A stretch of 64,000 nt of DNA from Chamaecyparis obtusa (Eukaryota; Streptophyta; Pinopsida; Cupressales; Cupressaceae): the NCBI GenBank assembly GCA_027943335.1, contig BSBK01007744.1, forward strand, positions 31,001 through 95,000, read 5' to 3'. The notes under the pieces were generated by a model that saw only the letters and a program-made list of their open reading frames with translations, ran no database searches and was not told where the DNA came from. Made by a program: the position numbers and the translations under genes. Of this stretch, positions 61,856-64,000 are shown piece by piece. How positions within the stretch are numbered: the stretch's first letter is position 1; every line of letters starts with the position of its first letter.

Positions 61856-63335
61856 TGTTAGAATAACTGAGAGGGGGCTGAATCAGTTAATCACTATCCC
61901 ATGTCAAAATGTATAATCCAAAACAAATACTTCAACTTCTACTACTCGGTAAACTAAAATACTTATTTTGTTAGTGCTTTTACTGATTACTAGTCTAAAA
62001 CATATAGTTGTTACCAATCAAATCAAATATGCAACATGCAAATATGACATCAAACAAATATCACAATCAACACATAACACAAGAGATTTAACATGGAAAC
62101 CCTATGAAGGGAAAAACCACCTGGGACCGACAACCCAAAAATATTCACTCTTCTGAAGTGAGGTCAGTGAAGACCCAACCCTATTAAAGGTTACAAACAC
62201 ACTATTAGGTGTGACCTTGTTAGAGTATTTTAGACCAACTGTTATCGTCAAACCAACATTCACTATGAGGTTGACAGGATAAAAATGTTCATTCTATGAA
62301 TGATACATAATAAGACTTTCTTAGTCCACTTGGTTAAGAGATTTGACTGTGTACAATGGTTAAATATGTAACAGTGGGTGATCTGATCTATTACAACTTC
62401 AATTGTAGATATACAGATCAATATTCAGCTCATACAAATCTTTATGATCAATGTAACATTTCTAATTCAACAATATATCAACTTATTATCTGTCGGTAAT
62501 TACTCTTTATCACTCGGTAATGCTATGCAGTTGGGTTCTCCTTAACCTGTATGATCAAAATGCATGAAAACTTGTTCACATGATAATTTTGTAGTTTCCT
62601 TTTCTTCCAACAACTTTCATCATGAAATCATCAGTCTCATATATAGACATGTAAACCATTTTCTTCTTGTCCATCAGATTTTGCTGCTTAATCTCATCCA
62701 CTAATTTTGCTGCTTTAACCTTCCTCAGCTAATGTGTCAATAACACATTTCAATCTACTCCATTAGATCTTCCTTGAATTTTGTTAGTCATCGATCATCA
62801 TAACAAACATTATCTGTTACCTCAAAATCATACACTTTCCAGCTCATCAATCCTATCGGCTAAACTGATCATTTAATTCTTTATGTTTTTCTCGGTCAAC
62901 AAACAAATGCATCGATGAACACAAGCTCGGTTTACACTGTACTCAGTATACACTATACTTCTTCGGTGTATATTGAAATGCTTCATTAACCGACAACATT
63001 GCTTTGTGTCATTGGGATCTTTTCCTCAACATAGATGAATGCAACATAATCAATTCAATATCATAAGGTCATAGACTCATCAACAAGTTACTCAATGTAT
63101 TCCTTATCCTCATCTGTCATATCCATCTTCCTCATGTAGATATTTATGTTCTTCATCTCTTTCACCATTCTTCAGATGTTTGGGTATAGTAACTTACAAG
63201 ATAAGTACTATCAAACTAATTGACATCAATGACAATATAATATTGATTTAATCATCTTACATATCTAATCAATCAGCTCGGTGATCTTTAATCACATATT
63301 CTTCAATTAGGTTCTAAATCAGTTGTAGTTCATCA
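61856..63335 (-). repeat. 5' LTR of element F (right copy)
   Basis: Plus-strand ends TGTTAGAATAACTGAG and GTAGTTCATCA; 1480 bp, one base longer than the left copy. Confidence 0.88.
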
Positions 63336-63826
63336 AGAGTACACATGTCAAGCATAAGGAAATGAATACATGGTAACACATAAATTATGAAGCAGTACAC
63401 TCAAATACACACTAGACATGTAATGCATGAGGTAGTACTCATACACATCAGGCACATAAAGCATAAGTACAAGCTATGCATGTAAGGCATGAAGAAAGCA
63501 TTAAGCATACATGAGGAGTGTCCTATTGGAGTAATATGTATGAAGTGAGACAAACAAAAGTACACATATGAAGAATATGCATTGAATAAATGGAAAGTAT
63601 GCATATAGTTCAAACCACCAACATTTACTCATAAATTCATATCTTCTCAAACTATTCTCTTATTTCTAGATCAACCAAAAATACACTTGAAATTATGAAG
63701 TATATGTAAGAATATATGAAGACATAAAGCATACACCAAGTATACACATTAATGGATGAATACACGGAGCATACAAAAAGTATACAAATAGTTACTATTT
63801 TTATTTTTACCCTCTAGGATGGCAGG
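63336..63826 (-). other. Interior of element G, right part, low complexity
   Basis: Same CATGAATACACA/CATAAAGCATA-type sequence as 36900-37918. No frame of note. It lies next to G's primer site, so it is the start of G's interior. Confidence 0.55.
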
Positions 63827-63832
63827 ATCAAA

Positions 63833-63846
63833 GCTTTGATACCACT
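63833..63846 (-). other. Primer binding site of element G
   Basis: The minus strand reads AGTGGTATCAAAGC directly after the LTR end CATTACA. TGGTATCAAAGC differs at one base from the initiator tRNA-Met complement TGGTATCAGAGC. Confidence 0.7.
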
Positions 63847-64000
63847 TGTAATGATCACTTTTTATTCTTGTCTTATAATCCATGAATAGTGTGAGTTAGG
63901 TATATTTAATTAAGGAATCACTTCTAGTAACCAAGTACGTTAGTATATTATTCTATATTAACCATCATTATCTATGAATGTTAAGAAATAGAAACCATCA
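63847..64000 (-). repeat. 5' LTR of element G, partial
   Basis: The first 154 bp in plus orientation match the 3' LTR beginning at 35287, with about ten differences. It is cut by the window edge; by comparison it should continue for about 1.1 kb. Confidence 0.8.

Larger units (their letters stand above)
49355..63335 (-). mobile_element. Ty1/copia element F, minus strand, interrupted by E
   Basis: LTRs of 1479 bp (left, the 3' LTR) and 1480 bp (right, the 5' LTR) are in the same orientation and read TGATGAACTAC...CTAACA on the minus strand. A primer site abuts the right LTR and a purine tract abuts the left LTR. Coding sequence runs leftward: gag, protease, then part of reverse transcriptase and RNase H. 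Integrase and the start of reverse transcriptase are deleted. E sits inside its reverse transcriptase. Flanking 5-mers (GAATA at 49350-49354, AGAGT at 63336-63340) do not match, so no target duplication is visible. E and F are close relatives. Confidence 0.88.
35287..64000 (-). mobile_element. Element G, minus strand, incomplete at right edge
   Basis: The 154 bp at 63847-64000 match 35287-35441 in the same orientation (about 10 differences by eye), starting TGTAATGATCAC in both. On the minus strand a primer site (AGTGGTATCAAAGC) abuts the right copy and a purine tract abuts the inner end of the left copy. So these are the 5' (right, cut by the window) and 3' (left) LTRs of one element. Its own interior is only 36596-37923, 49341-49354 and 63336-63826; the rest is nested elements D, F and E. 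No coding sequence is visible in that interior, so G looks like a non-autonomous element or an internally deleted one. Confidence 0.8.

Overview
The window is plant nuclear DNA of a repeat-choked, large-genome type. I found no host protein-coding gene, tRNA or rRNA gene I could support. Almost everything recognisable is an LTR retrotransposon or a piece of one, on both strands and nested several levels deep, with coding regions broken by stop codons. A gymnosperm (conifer-like) genome fits best, but that is inference from the density and decay of elements; the species cannot be told from sequence alone.

Left part (1-11.7 kb): a hairpin-capable inverted repeat at the start, a tandem array of about ten ~240-bp units (1297-3712), a solo LTR with a perfect 5-bp target duplication (4803-6054, ATCTA), and several kb of AT-rich sequence in which I recognise nothing.

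Middle (11.7-35.3 kb): a decayed minus-strand Ty3/gypsy element B (11680-22745), with gag, protease, G-patch, RNase H and integrase zinc-finger remnants, is split by a younger plus-strand chromodomain Ty3/gypsy element A (13002-19361; two 856-bp LTRs, TSD GGAAC). Next is element C (23151-31476; TSD CATTT). C is a complete LTR element with primer binding site and polypurine tract but no protease, reverse transcriptase or integrase. It carries a coiled-coil/multi-zinc-knuckle ORF1 and a ~1200-codon non-canonical ORF2. It is the best candidate for something undescribed. A lone minus-strand LTR relic (H, 31750-32958) follows.

Right part (35.3-64 kb): one large nest. Minus-strand element G has its 3' LTR at 35287-36579 and the first 154 bp of its 5' LTR at the window's right edge. 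Its non-coding, CATGAATACACA-like interior hosts D, a plus-strand Athila/Tat-type Ty3 element (37924-49340; two 1212-bp LTRs, TSD TAAGG) with an extra ORF after pol and a duplicated polypurine tract. Nine bases beyond D's target duplication lies F, a minus-strand Ty1/copia element (49355-63335). F is itself interrupted, inside its reverse-transcriptase active-site motif, by a plus-strand relative E (52289-60102; two 1488-bp LTRs, TSD ATAAT).

How the parts work together: each autonomous type (A, D, E) encodes gag, protease, reverse transcriptase/RNase H and integrase. All are now inactivated, largely by changes that look like C-to-T / G-to-A transitions, including Asp-to-Asn changes at the catalytic sites of E. 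C has the same LTR 3' end, primer site and purine tract style as the copia elements E and F, so it was probably mobilised in trans by such elements.
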